Position numbers and translations under genes: made by a program. Shown piece after piece: positions 1-7,480 of a DNA stretch of 7,552 bases. Origin of the DNA: Massilia sp. UBA2604 (GTDB taxonomy: Bacteria > Pseudomonadota > Gammaproteobacteria > Burkholderiales > Burkholderiaceae_D). Location of the stretch: contig DDKG01000201.1 in assembly GCA_002339265.1 (NCBI GenBank), forward strand, positions 1-7,552. The letters run 5' to 3'. The notes under the pieces are model-generated. The model was not told where the DNA came from. It did no database searches and saw only the letters and a list, made by a program, of their open reading frames with translations. How positions within the stretch are numbered: position 1 is the first letter of the stretch; each line of letters opens with the position of its first letter.

Positions 1-11
1 CTAGTTATAAG

Positions 12-46
12 AAAAACCCCACCAGGTGATCCTGGTGGGGTTTTTT
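12..46 (+). terminator. Strong intrinsic (rho-independent) terminator
   Basis: A perfect 15-bp inverted repeat (12-26 pairing with 31-45: AAAAACCCCACCAGG and its complement) encloses a TGAT loop at 27-30, and a run of six T follows at 41-46. The stem is GC-rich in its upper part and flanked by A and T runs, so it could stop transcription on either strand. No gene is visible to its left within the window. It most likely ends an upstream + strand gene outside the window and insulates the DJ-1/jet operon from it. Confidence 0.93.
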
Positions 47-85
47 GCTTTGGAGACGCGTAAAATTCCAGGGTCACCGTATTTT

Positions 86-90
86 AGGAA
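86..90 (+). promoter_or_regulatory. Ribosome binding site of the DJ-1/PfpI-like gene
   Basis: AGGAA lies five bases before the ATG at 96. It selects this ATG over the in-frame ATG at 45, which sits inside the terminator region, has no purine-rich element before it and would add 17 residues that do not resemble the family's N-terminus. No convincing promoter is seen in the 49 bases between the terminator and the ATG. TAAAAT at 61-66 resembles a -10 box, but nothing like a -35 box stands 16-18 bases before it. Confidence 0.6.
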
Positions 91-95
91 CAGCG

Positions 96-737
96 ATGAA
101 GGTTTATCTAGTCGTGGTCGACACGCTCGCGGATTGGGAAATTGGATACCTGACCGCAGAGTTGCATAGCCGCCGGTTTTTCGCCGACCCATCGCAAGAC
201 TTCCAGTTGCTCAAGGCAGGCATCAAGCGTGACGTCGTAACCAGCATGGGCGGCGTAAGCCATACGCCAGACGTGGCAATCGACGACATCCAGATGGAAA
301 AGAATGACTTGCTTCTGCTGCCAGGCGCAGAAGTCTGGCAGTCCGCACAAGCCACCCCAGTCCTCGAGCTGGCGCGCGACGTGCTGGACCAGGGCCACCA
401 GGTTGCCGCCATCTGCGGTGCGACCATCGGCCTGGCTGGCATCGGTGCACTGAACGCGCGGCGCCACACCTCCAACGATCTCGGATTCCTGAAAACATCC
501 TGCCTCGACTACCGCGGCGAACATATGTATCGCAAGGAGCCCGCTGTCCGCGGCGATAACCTGATCACGGCGACCGGCCTGGCGCCACTCGAGTTCTCCT
601 ATGAGGTTCTCAAGATGCTCAAGGTCTGGAAACCGGAAACCGCCAGGGCGTGGTACCGCTTGCACAAGACCCGTCAGGAGCGCTGGTACCATGAGCTGGT
701 CGCATCGATGTCGGACGCTCCGACCGCAACGCCATAG
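96..737 (+). CDS. DJ-1/PfpI family protein (class I glutamine amidotransferase-like)
   Basis: The 213-residue product has the DJ-1/PfpI fold pattern: a first beta strand (MKVYLVVVD) leading into the acidic residue of DWE (Glu15), the strand DLLLLPGAEVW (71-81), and a nucleophile elbow AAICGATIGLA with Cys107 as presumed active-site cysteine. His124 in RRHTSND and a late ATGLAPLEFSYEVL segment (159-172) also fit the family. Members include deglycase- or chaperone-like proteins, cysteine proteases and amidotransferase-like enzymes of unknown substrate; nothing here fixes the reaction. No signal peptide or membrane segment is seen, so it is probably cytosolic. The C-terminal 35 residues (KPETARAWYRLHKTRQERWY and beyond) form a basic, aromatic tail. 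The gene ends six bases before jetA in the same frame, which suggests co-transcription with the Wadjet genes. It is not one of the four known Wadjet components. The family assignment is firm; any role in defence is inference. Confidence 0.88.
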   Translation: MKVYLVVVDTLADWEIGYLTAELHSRRFFADPSQDFQLLKAGIKRDVVTSMGGVSHTPDVAIDDIQMEKNDLLLLPGAEVWQSAQATPVLELARDVLDQGHQVAAICGATIGLAGIGALNARRHTSNDLGFLKTSCLDYRGEHMYRKEPAVRGDNLITATGLAPLEFSYEVLKMLKVWKPETARAWYRLHKTRQERWYHELVASMSDAPTATP

Positions 738-743
738 ACCGCG

Positions 744-2198
744 ATGGATTACCAGCAGCTTCTCGCCCAGCGTCGCGGGCACCCATCCTGGCGTCTCATC
801 GCGGCCGACCATGCGCCGATGATCGCCAGCTTCCTTCATCGCAGCTTCGTCGCGCCGAACGTGCGCACGATCGCGCGCCAGCAACTGGTGTCTCAGCTTG
901 ACGACCACCTGTACCAACTCCACGAGCAAACTGGCGAACAGCTGTTTCCCAAGCCTGCGGCCAGCTATCTCGATGACTGGGCGTCCGACGACCGTGGCTG
1001 GCTGCGCAAATACTATCCGCAGGGCGAGGATGAACCCCACTACGACCTGACCTCGCCCGCCGAACAGGCGCTGGAGTGGTTGCAAGGCCTGGGCCAGCGC
1101 GCTTTCATCGGCACCGAATCGCGGTTGATGACCGTGTTCGACCTGCTCAAGCAAATCGCCGACGGCACCGAGCTGAATCCCCGCACGCGCATTGCCGAAC
1201 TCCAGAAGCGCAAGGCGGACATCGACGCCGAGATCGCGCAGATCAAGGAGGGCCACCTGGCCTTGATGGAGCCGACCCAGGTGCGTGAACGCTTCCTGCA
1301 GATGGCGGCCACCGCGCGCGAACTGCTGTCCGATTTTCGCGCGCTCGACCAGAACTTCCGCACGCTCGACCGCAGCGTGCGCGAGCAGATCGCCACCTGG
1401 GATGGGGGCAAGGGCGAGCTGCTGCAGCAGATCTTCGGCTGGCGCGACCTGATCACCGAATCTGACGAAGGCAAGAGCTTCCGCGCCTTTTGGGACTTGC
1501 TGATGTCGCCATCGCGCCAGGATGAACTGGGCAAGCTGCTGGAGCAGGTGATGGCGCTCGCACCGATCCGCGAGCTCGAACCCGACGGCCGCCTGCGCCG
1601 CATCCACTACGACTGGCTGGAGGCCGGCGAGGTCACCCAGCGCACCGTGGCGCGCCTGTCGGAGCAGCTGCGCCGCTATCTCGATGACCAGGCCTGGCTC
1701 GAGAACCGTCGTATCATGGAGCTGATCCGGCAGGTCGAACAAAAGGCGCTGTCGCTGCGCGGGAAGATCCCCGATGCGGCTTTCACCGACATCGACGATG
1801 CCGGGCCGGAGTTTGCCCTGCCCATGGAGCGGGTGCTGTATGCGCCGCCATTCAAGGCCGAGATCCGCGCGGTGAAAGTCGAGGAAGCCGGCGCGACCAT
1901 CCTGTCCGATGCATTGTTCGAGCAGGTCTACGTCGACCAGGCGCGGCTGACATCCAATGTGCGGCGCGCGCTGCAGACGCGCAGCCAGGTATCGCTGGCC
2001 GCGGTGGTGATGGACAATCCGATCGAGCAAGGCCTGGCGGAGCTGGCGACCTACCTGAAACTGGCGACCCAGGACGTGGCCGCCGTGATCGACGACGAGC
2101 GCACGGAATGCATCGCCTGGACCAGCACCGATGGCTACCGGCGAGAGGCCAGGTTGCCGATGGTGATCTTCACACTGCGCGAACGAGAGGAAGAATGA
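744..2198 (+). CDS. jetA: Wadjet protein JetA (MukF-like kleisin, DUF3375)
   Basis: The 484-residue protein matches DUF3375, the kleisin subunit of type I Wadjet, which bridges the two heads of the JetC dimer and binds JetB. Recognisable family stretches are FIGTESRL (121-128), a charged helical segment LQKRKADIDAEIAQIKEG (153-170), DEGKSFRAFWDLLMSPSRQ (241-259), and a C-terminal winged-helix-like part from PIEQGLAELATYL (426) to LPMVIFTLRE (471-480). The N-terminal part (about 1-140) would be the helical domain that contacts the JetC neck. Length is as expected for the family. The ATG at 744 fits the usual family start, but no Shine-Dalgarno sequence precedes it. The stop of the DJ-1-like gene lies six bases upstream in the same frame, so translation probably depends on reinitiation. 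Its TGA overlaps the jetB start as ATGA. Identification is strong from motifs and from the three neighbours. Confidence 0.95.
   Translation: MDYQQLLAQRRGHPSWRLIAADHAPMIASFLHRSFVAPNVRTIARQQLVSQLDDHLYQLHEQTGEQLFPKPAASYLDDWASDDRGWLRKYYPQGEDEPHYDLTSPAEQALEWLQGLGQRAFIGTESRLMTVFDLLKQIADGTELNPRTRIAELQKRKADIDAEIAQIKEGHLALMEPTQVRERFLQMAATARELLSDFRALDQNFRTLDRSVREQIATWDGGKGELLQQIFGWRDLITESDEGKSFRAFWDLLMSPSRQDELGKLLEQVMALAPIRELEPDGRLRRIHYDWLEAGEVTQRTVARLSEQLRRYLDDQAWLENRRIMELIRQVEQKALSLRGKIPDAAFTDIDDAGPEFALPMERVLYAPPFKAEIRAVKVEEAGATILSDALFEQVYVDQARLTSNVRRALQTRSQVSLAAVVMDNPIEQGLAELATYLKLATQDVAAVIDDERTECIAWTSTDGYRREARLPMVIFTLREREEE
2187..2190 (+). promoter_or_regulatory. Ribosome binding site of jetB
   Basis: GAGG within a purine-rich GAGAGGAAGA stretch inside the end of jetA precedes the ATG at 2195 by four bases. 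It supports this ATG rather than the in-frame ATG at 2108, which would add 29 residues that are only the jetA sequence read in another frame. Confidence 0.65.
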
Positions 2199-2791
2199 AC
2201 GACGAAGACCGGCTGGGGCAAGTAGTGGTCACGCTGTTCCAGGGCGTGCTGTATCGCGAGAACGCCGAGCCGCAGTGGCAAGCCCTGCTCGACCTGCAGG
2301 CGCGCGTGCGCGATTACTGCAGCGTGATCGGGCTCGAATTGATTCTCGATGAGGCGGAGGGCTATGCCTATCTGCGCCAGCGGGCATCGACGCCCGAGAC
2401 GCCGGACCTGCCGCGCCTGGTCCAGCGCCGCCAGCTCAGCTTCCCGGTCAGCCTGATCCTGGTCCTGTTGCGCAAGAAGCTTGCCGAGTTCGATGCGCTC
2501 AGCGCGGATACCCGGCTGGTCGTCAGCCGCGAGGACATCGTCGACCAGATGCGCCTGTTCTTGCCCGATACTGCCAACGAAGCGCGCCTGCTCGACCGCA
2601 TGGACACGCATCTGGGCAAGGTCGTCGACCTCGGCTTTTTGCGTCGCCTGCGCGGCCAGGACGGACAATTCGAAGTGCGGCGCGTGCTGAAAGCCTTCGT
2701 CGACGCCCAGTGGCTCGACGATTTCGCCCAGCGCCTGGACGGCTATGCCAAGCATGCCGCGGCGACCACCGGCAAGGAGGATGCCGAATGA
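2195..2791 (+). CDS. jetB: Wadjet protein JetB (MukE-like KITE subunit, DUF4194)
   Basis: The 198-residue protein matches DUF4194, the KITE (tandem winged-helix) subunit that sits on the JetA kleisin as a dimer and contacts DNA. Family hallmarks in order are LFQGVLYRE (14-22), the Trp of QWQALLDLQARVRDY (27-41), GLELILDEAEGYAYLRQR (46-63), LPRLVQRRQLSFPVSLILVLLRKKLAEFD (72-100), the second winged-helix region around SREDIVDQMRLFLP (111-124), DLGFLRRLR (145-153) and a terminal VLKAFVDAQWLDDF (164-177). Both ends overlap neighbours by ATGA (2195-2198 and 2788-2791), so translation is coupled to jetA and jetC. Length and motif order are normal, and no damage is seen. Confidence 0.95.
   Translation: MNDEDRLGQVVVTLFQGVLYRENAEPQWQALLDLQARVRDYCSVIGLELILDEAEGYAYLRQRASTPETPDLPRLVQRRQLSFPVSLILVLLRKKLAEFDALSADTRLVVSREDIVDQMRLFLPDTANEARLLDRMDTHLGKVVDLGFLRRLRGQDGQFEVRRVLKAFVDAQWLDDFAQRLDGYAKHAAATTGKEDAE
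2774..2780 (+). promoter_or_regulatory. Strong ribosome binding site of jetC
   Basis: AAGGAGG, a near-perfect Shine-Dalgarno sequence, lies seven bases before the jetC ATG at 2788, inside the last codons of jetB. It is the best ribosome binding site in the operon. It rules out the in-frame ATG at 2710, whose extra 26 residues are the jetB sequence in another frame. Confidence 0.88.
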
Positions 2792-5700
2792 ACGCCGGCC
2801 CAGATCCCGACCTGGCGGCGGTGACGGAGCAGGCAGGCTTCCGCCTGCGCCGCTTCGAGGTGTACAACTGGGGCACCTTCCACCAGCGCGTATGGAAGAT
2901 GGAGCCGGGCGGCGCCAATATGCTGCTGACCGGCGATATCGGCTCCGGCAAGTCGACCCTGGTCGATGCCCTGACCACCTTGCTGGTCCCGTTCAACAAG
3001 ATTTCGTATAACAAGGCGGCCGGCGCCGATGCGCGCGAGCGTTCGCTGCGCACCTATGTGCTGGGGCACTTCAAGTCGGAGCGCGGCGACACCGGCCTGA
3101 GCGCACGTGCGGTCGCGCTGCGCGACCAGCATAGCTATTCAGTGCTGCTCGGAGAATTCCATAACGAGGGCTACGACGAGAGCATCACGCTCGCGCAGGT
3201 GTTCTGGTTCAAGGACCCGCGCGGCCAGCCGGATCGATTCTACGTCGTCGCCGAAACGGCATTGACGATCGCCGACGATTTCTCGGGCTTCACCGACATC
3301 AATCAGCTGCGCAAGCGCCTGCGCGGCAGGTCCGGCATTACCCTGCACGACAGCTTCCCGGCCTATGGCGCCGATTTCAGGCGCCGCTTCGGCATCGCCT
3401 CGGAACAGGCAATGGACCTGTTCAACCAGACGGTGTCGATGAAATCCGTGGGCAACCTGACCGAGTTCGTGCGCGAGCACATGCTGGAGCCATTCCCGGT
3501 GCAGGTGCGCATCGACGAACTGATCACGCACTTCGATGACTTGAACCGGGCCCACGAGGCGGTGCTCAAGGCCCGCGCCCAGATCGAGCGCCTGCAGCCC
3601 CTGAACGCCGACTGCGACCGCCACGCGGCGCTGGCGACGCAGATGGACGAATTGCGGACCTGCCGCGAAGCGCTCCGGCCGTGGTTCGCGCTGCTCAAGA
3701 CCGAATTGCTGGACAAGCGCATCGCCAACCTGGCGGCGGACGAAGAACGCACCGCCACCCGCCTGGCCCAGCTGGAGCAGGAGCGGCGCGACCACGCCCG
3801 CACCCGCGACGAACTGACTGCCGCCATCTCGGCCAATGGCGGCAATCGCATCGAACAGATCAAGGGCGAGATCGCGCGCATCGATGCCTCGCGCAGCGAA
3901 AAAAACGCACGCGCGCAGCAGTACGAGCTGATTGCCTCGGCGCTCGGTTTGCCGGCGCCGCACGATGCCGGCACCTTCGATGCCAACCGGGGCGCCATCG
4001 ACGCGGGCCAGGCCGCCTGCGTCGCGCAGCGCGACGAGCGCAGCAACCGCCTGACCGAGGCCGGCGTGACGGTGCGCGAGCTGAGAAAGCTGCACGGCGA
4101 ACTGACCGACGAACTCGAATCGCTGCGCAAGCGCCGCTCGAATATCCCGCGCCAGATGCTGACACTGCGCGAGGCCTTGTGCGACGCACTATCGATCGCG
4201 CCCGATGCGCTGCCCTTCATCGGCGAGTTGATCCAGGTGCGCGAGGACGAACGTGCCTGGGAAGGCGCGGCCGAGCGCTTGCTGCACGCCTTCGGGCTGT
4301 CATTGCTGGTGCCGGAACAGCATTATGCGCAGGTGGCGGCATGGGCCGAGCGTACCCACCTTGGCGCGCGCCTGGTGTATTACCGCATGCGGCCATTGTC
4401 CGCGGCCGAGCCGCCGCCACTGCACCCGCATTCGCTGGTGCGCAAGCTGTCGATCCAGCCAGAGTCGCCGTTCTACGCCTGGATCGAGAGCGAGCTGGCG
4501 CGACGCTTCGATTACGCCTGCTGCGACTCGATGGAGCTGTTCCGGCGCGAGCAGCGCGCGATCACCCGCAACGGCCAGGTGAAGTCGGGCGGCGAACGTC
4601 ACGAAAAGGATGACCGGCGCCAGATCGGCGACCGCACCAGCTATGTGCTGGGGTGGTCGAACGAGGCGAAGATCGCGGCGCTGGCAAAGCAGGAACGCGA
4701 CCTGGCCACGCGCATCACGGAGCACGCGCGGCAAATCCTCGATCTCAAGAGCGAAGCCGCGGAATGGGGCCGGGTGCTCGGACTATGGCAGCAACTGGCG
4801 GTGTTCGCCAGCTTCGCGGATCTCGACTGGAAACCGCTGGTGGCGATGATCGACAGGCTCGAGCGCGAGCAGCAAGCGCTGGCGGCATCATCCGACCTGC
4901 TGCGCACATTGCAGCAGCAGTTGCGCGACCTTGGCGAGGTGCAGGCCGGAGTCGATGCGCAGCATGCGCAGGCCAATGCATCGCTGGCGACACTGGTCGA
5001 GAAGCTGAATCAGGCTCGCAACCTGCTGGGCGAGAGCGAGGAACTGGCCAGCGCGATCGACGACGCCATGCGCGCGACGACCCTGCCGGCGCTGGAGGCG
5101 CTGCGCGGGCAGGCGCTGGGCGAGCACACGCTGACGGTCGAATCGTGCGATAACCGCGAGCGCGACATGCGTGAATTCGTGCAGGCACGCATCGACGCCG
5201 ACAGCAAACGCATCGCGACCTTGCGCGACAGGATCATCACCGCCATGCAGGACTACGTGACCACCTGGCCGCTCGATGCGCGCGAGGTCGATGTCAGCAT
5301 CGAGGCGGCGCCCGAATTCCGGCGCATGCTGCAGGTGCTGGAGGCCGACGACCTGCCGCGCTTCGCCGGCAAGTTCAAGGAACTGCTCAACGAGAACACG
5401 ATCCGCGAAATCGCCGGCTTCCAGTCGCAGCTCAAGCGCGAAAGGGAGACGATCCGCGAGCGGGTCGAGACCATCAACACCTCGCTGCATGCGATCGACT
5501 ACAACCCCAACCGCTACATCGCGCTGGAGGCAGAACCGAGCCTGGATGCCGACCTGCGCGACTTCCAGCAGGATCTGCGCAGTTGCACCGAAGGTGCGCT
5601 GACCGGATCGAGCGACGAGGAATACACCGAGGCGAAGTTCCTGCAGGTGCGGCGCATCATCGAGCGTTTCCGCGGCCGCGAAGGCAGCGCCGAGATGGAC

Positions 5701-6156
5701 CGGCGCTGGACCCGCAAGGTGACCGATGTGCGCAACTGGTTCGTGTTCTCGGCATCCGAGCGCTGGCGCGAGGACGACAGCGAGCACGAACACTACACCG
5801 ATGCGGGCGGCAAGTCGGGTGGCCAGAAGGAGAAGCTGGCGTACACGGTGCTGGCCGCGAGCCTCGCCTATCAGTTCGGGCTCGAATGGGGCGCGGTGCG
5901 TTCGCGCTCGTTCCGCTTCGTGGTCATCGACGAAGCGTTCGGACGCGGCTCCGATGAATCGGCGCGCTATGGGCTGGAGCTGTTCCGCCGCATGAACCTG
6001 CAACTGCTGATCGTGACGCCGCTGCAGAAGATCCACATCATCGAACCCTACGTCTCAGGCTTGGGATTCGTCCACAGCGAAGAAGGGCGGCAATCGATGC
6101 TGCGCTACCTGAGCATCGAGGAGTACCGCGCCGAGCGCGGTGCGCGTGGCGGATGA
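2788..6156 (+). CDS. jetC: Wadjet protein JetC (SMC/MukB-like ATPase motor)
   Basis: The 1122-residue protein is the SMC-like motor that dimerises and extrudes DNA loops by ATP hydrolysis. The N-terminal half of the ATPase head has the AAA-type strand FEVYNWGTF (23-31) and Walker A GDIGSGKST (49-57, Lys55). A long helical, coiled-coil-prone region runs from about 257 to 475. A central non-helical domain, about 477-625, starts at FIGELIQVREDERAW and includes ITRNGQVK (592-599), HEKDDRR (605-611) and SYVLGW ending at Trp623. A second helical arm follows from about 630 to 900. The C-terminal head holds the ABC signature GGKSGGQKEK (Lys1009 to Gln1013 at its core), Walker B FVVIDEAFG (Asp1048, catalytic Glu1049) and D-loop GRGSDES (1052-1058). 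All catalytic motifs are intact. The gene overlaps jetB and jetD by ATGA. The family resemblance to MukB and RecN/SbcC-type ATPases is general; the neighbours make JetC certain. Confidence 0.96.
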   Translation: MNAGPDPDLAAVTEQAGFRLRRFEVYNWGTFHQRVWKMEPGGANMLLTGDIGSGKSTLVDALTTLLVPFNKISYNKAAGADARERSLRTYVLGHFKSERGDTGLSARAVALRDQHSYSVLLGEFHNEGYDESITLAQVFWFKDPRGQPDRFYVVAETALTIADDFSGFTDINQLRKRLRGRSGITLHDSFPAYGADFRRRFGIASEQAMDLFNQTVSMKSVGNLTEFVREHMLEPFPVQVRIDELITHFDDLNRAHEAVLKARAQIERLQPLNADCDRHAALATQMDELRTCREALRPWFALLKTELLDKRIANLAADEERTATRLAQLEQERRDHARTRDELTAAISANGGNRIEQIKGEIARIDASRSEKNARAQQYELIASALGLPAPHDAGTFDANRGAIDAGQAACVAQRDERSNRLTEAGVTVRELRKLHGELTDELESLRKRRSNIPRQMLTLREALCDALSIAPDALPFIGELIQVREDERAWEGAAERLLHAFGLSLLVPEQHYAQVAAWAERTHLGARLVYYRMRPLSAAEPPPLHPHSLVRKLSIQPESPFYAWIESELARRFDYACCDSMELFRREQRAITRNGQVKSGGERHEKDDRRQIGDRTSYVLGWSNEAKIAALAKQERDLATRITEHARQILDLKSEAAEWGRVLGLWQQLAVFASFADLDWKPLVAMIDRLEREQQALAASSDLLRTLQQQLRDLGEVQAGVDAQHAQANASLATLVEKLNQARNLLGESEELASAIDDAMRATTLPALEALRGQALGEHTLTVESCDNRERDMREFVQARIDADSKRIATLRDRIITAMQDYVTTWPLDAREVDVSIEAAPEFRRMLQVLEADDLPRFAGKFKELLNENTIREIAGFQSQLKRERETIRERVETINTSLHAIDYNPNRYIALEAEPSLDADLRDFQQDLRSCTEGALTGSSDEEYTEAKFLQVRRIIERFRGREGSAEMDRRWTRKVTDVRNWFVFSASERWREDDSEHEHYTDAGGKSGGQKEKLAYTVLAASLAYQFGLEWGAVRSRSFRFVVIDEAFGRGSDESARYGLELFRRMNLQLLIVTPLQKIHIIEPYVSGLGFVHSEEGRQSMLRYLSIEEYRAERGARGG

Positions 6157-7355
6157 TGGCCACACGCGGCGCCTGGTCGGGGCCGGCCGACATCATTGCC
6201 GGTGTCCAGCGATTGTGGGACAGCGGCGCCTTGCTGGCGGCGCGCCTGGATGGTGTGGCGCTCTTCCCGCATGAAGTCCGGTTGCGGCAACCTTCTGTTG
6301 CGGCCATGGGAGAGCAGTTCGATCTCGTCCGGGAATGGATCTCCGCACTTCGTACCGGCAGCCGCCTCGAACGCGAGCATGGCTATGAGCTGGTCTGGCG
6401 CGACATCAACCATCGCCAGTTGGGACGCAACAGCATTCCGGTTGCGGCGGTGATCGACTCCGAAGCGTCTGCGCTGCGCATGATCGGGAAGAGCGCAGCC
6501 GCGCGTCGCTTCGACGAGCTCGCGGCTGTGACCCTCGACACGTTTCCCGTGCTGCGTCCCTGGCTGGCCAATCAGCCGCTGCGGATGCTCGATCATGAAG
6601 AAGCATGGGAGCGGATCCTGGCCGTGCTGCGCTGGTTCGTGGCGCATCCACGTCCCAGCATCTATTTGCGTCAGCTCGATATCCAGGCTGTCGACACGAA
6701 ATTCATCGAAGTGCGCAAGGGGCTCATCGCCGAACTGCTCGACCAGGTATTGCCAGCGGAAGCGATTGTCGCCGGCGCGGTCGGCGCACGCCAGTTCGAG
6801 GCGCGTTTTGGCTTGCTGGGAAAGCCCGCGCAGATCCGCTTTCGCATGCTCGATGAGCGTCACCACATCGGAGGGCTGTCCGACCTGATGGTGCCGGTGC
6901 CGCAGTTTGCCGCCATGCGCGTGGGCGTGGACCGCGTCTTCATCACCGAGAACGAAGTGAACGCCCTGGCGTTTCCCGACATGGATTCGAGCATGGTGGT
7001 GTTTGGCGGAGGTTACGGTATCGAACGTCTCGCACAAATCGAATGGTTGCGTGGCAGGCAGGTCGTGTACTGGGGCGACATCGATACCCATGGCTTTGCG
7101 ATCCTCGATCGCCTGCGTGCCTCTCTGCCCGATGTCAGGTCGGTGCTGATGGACGACGGGACCTTGGAGGCGCATCGGCATGTGTGGGGACAGGAGGATG
7201 TGGACAAGCGTTACCTGGGCGATTTGCAGCGGCTCACTGGGGGTGAGCGACAGCTGTTTCTTCAACTGCGCGACAACCTGGTGGGCGAGCGGCTACGGCT
7301 GGAGCAGGAGCGTATTGGCTACGCGTGGGCAGTCGAAGCAATTCGACGAAGTTGA
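6153..7355 (+). CDS. jetD: Wadjet protein JetD (Toprim nuclease, DUF3322-DUF2220)
   Basis: The 400-residue protein is the endonuclease of the system. It forms a dimer that cuts plasmid DNA once JetABC has extruded the circle. The N-terminal DUF3322 part (about 1-190) contains the DNA-binding arm, with RFDELAAVTLDTFPVLRPWL (119-138) and SIYLRQLDIQAVDTKFIE (169-186). The C-terminal DUF2220/Toprim part begins around 225. It carries VFITENEVNALAFP (262-275, acidic Glu266 and Glu268), VFGGGYG (283-289), YWGDIDTHGF (306-315, Asp309 and Asp311) and LMDDGTLEAH (332-341). These acids should bind the catalytic metal ions, and all are present. The start is either the ATG at 6153, overlapping the jetC stop as ATGA, or the next codon, ATG at 6156. 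No good Shine-Dalgarno sequence is seen, so initiation is probably coupled to jetC termination. No terminator follows the stop. Confidence 0.96.
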   Translation: MMATRGAWSGPADIIAGVQRLWDSGALLAARLDGVALFPHEVRLRQPSVAAMGEQFDLVREWISALRTGSRLEREHGYELVWRDINHRQLGRNSIPVAAVIDSEASALRMIGKSAAARRFDELAAVTLDTFPVLRPWLANQPLRMLDHEEAWERILAVLRWFVAHPRPSIYLRQLDIQAVDTKFIEVRKGLIAELLDQVLPAEAIVAGAVGARQFEARFGLLGKPAQIRFRMLDERHHIGGLSDLMVPVPQFAAMRVGVDRVFITENEVNALAFPDMDSSMVVFGGGYGIERLAQIEWLRGRQVVYWGDIDTHGFAILDRLRASLPDVRSVLMDDGTLEAHRHVWGQEDVDKRYLGDLQRLTGGERQLFLQLRDNLVGERLRLEQERIGYAWAVEAIRRS

Positions 7356-7365
7356 AAACTGGCCC

Positions 7366-7394
7366 TTGCGGGGGCGCTCGCGCTTTGCTATAGT
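7366..7394 (+). promoter_or_regulatory. Upstream promoter (P1) of a presumed rRNA operon
   Basis: TTGCGG at 7366-7371 and TATAGT at 7389-7394 are separated by 17 bases. The -10 box is one change from consensus. A pyrimidine- and GC-rich discriminator, CTCGCTCC, follows at 7395-7402, as is typical for growth-rate- and ppGpp-controlled stable-RNA promoters. The -35 box starts 11 bases after the jetD stop. Transcription would run to the right, away from jetD. Confidence 0.62.
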
Positions 7395-7436
7395 CTCGCT
7401 CCTCGACGCAGGCGCAACCTCACGGTAGCGAAAGCG

Positions 7437-7480
7437 AAGAGAAAAAAGAGGTTGACGAAAAATGAGAAACACTTCATACT
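7437..7480 (+). promoter_or_regulatory. Second promoter (P2) of the presumed rRNA operon, with A-rich UP-like element
   Basis: TTGACG at 7452-7457 (five of six consensus bases) and CATACT at 7475-7480 are exactly 17 bases apart. An A-rich stretch, AAGAGAAAAAAGAG, at 7437-7450 abuts the -35 box, the usual place for an UP element that binds the RNA polymerase alpha subunit. The discriminator again starts CTCGC (7481-7485), followed by CTCTCTGCTGCTGACGAAC, which resembles leaders upstream of 16S genes in Oxalobacteraceae as I remember them. Confidence 0.68.

Noticed and set aside
61..66. TAAAAT as a -10 box for the DJ-1/jet operon
   Set aside because: At the proper distance upstream lies only the G/T part of the terminator stem, with no -35 match and no extended -10 TGN. 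It may be used with an activator or another sigma factor, but the sequence alone does not support it.
108..2030. A 640-codon open frame on the minus strand across the DJ-1-like gene and jetA
   Set aside because: It is a shadow of the GC-rich codon usage of the real genes. Its translation is low-complexity and matches no family I know, and both genes on the other strand are clearly recognised.
3139..7265. Long minus-strand open frames opposite jetC and jetD (for example 3139-4095, 4888-6036, 6105-7265)
   Set aside because: They have the same cause: antisense frames of high-GC coding sequence. The products are rich in Arg, Ala, Leu and Gln without domains, and the sense genes are certain.
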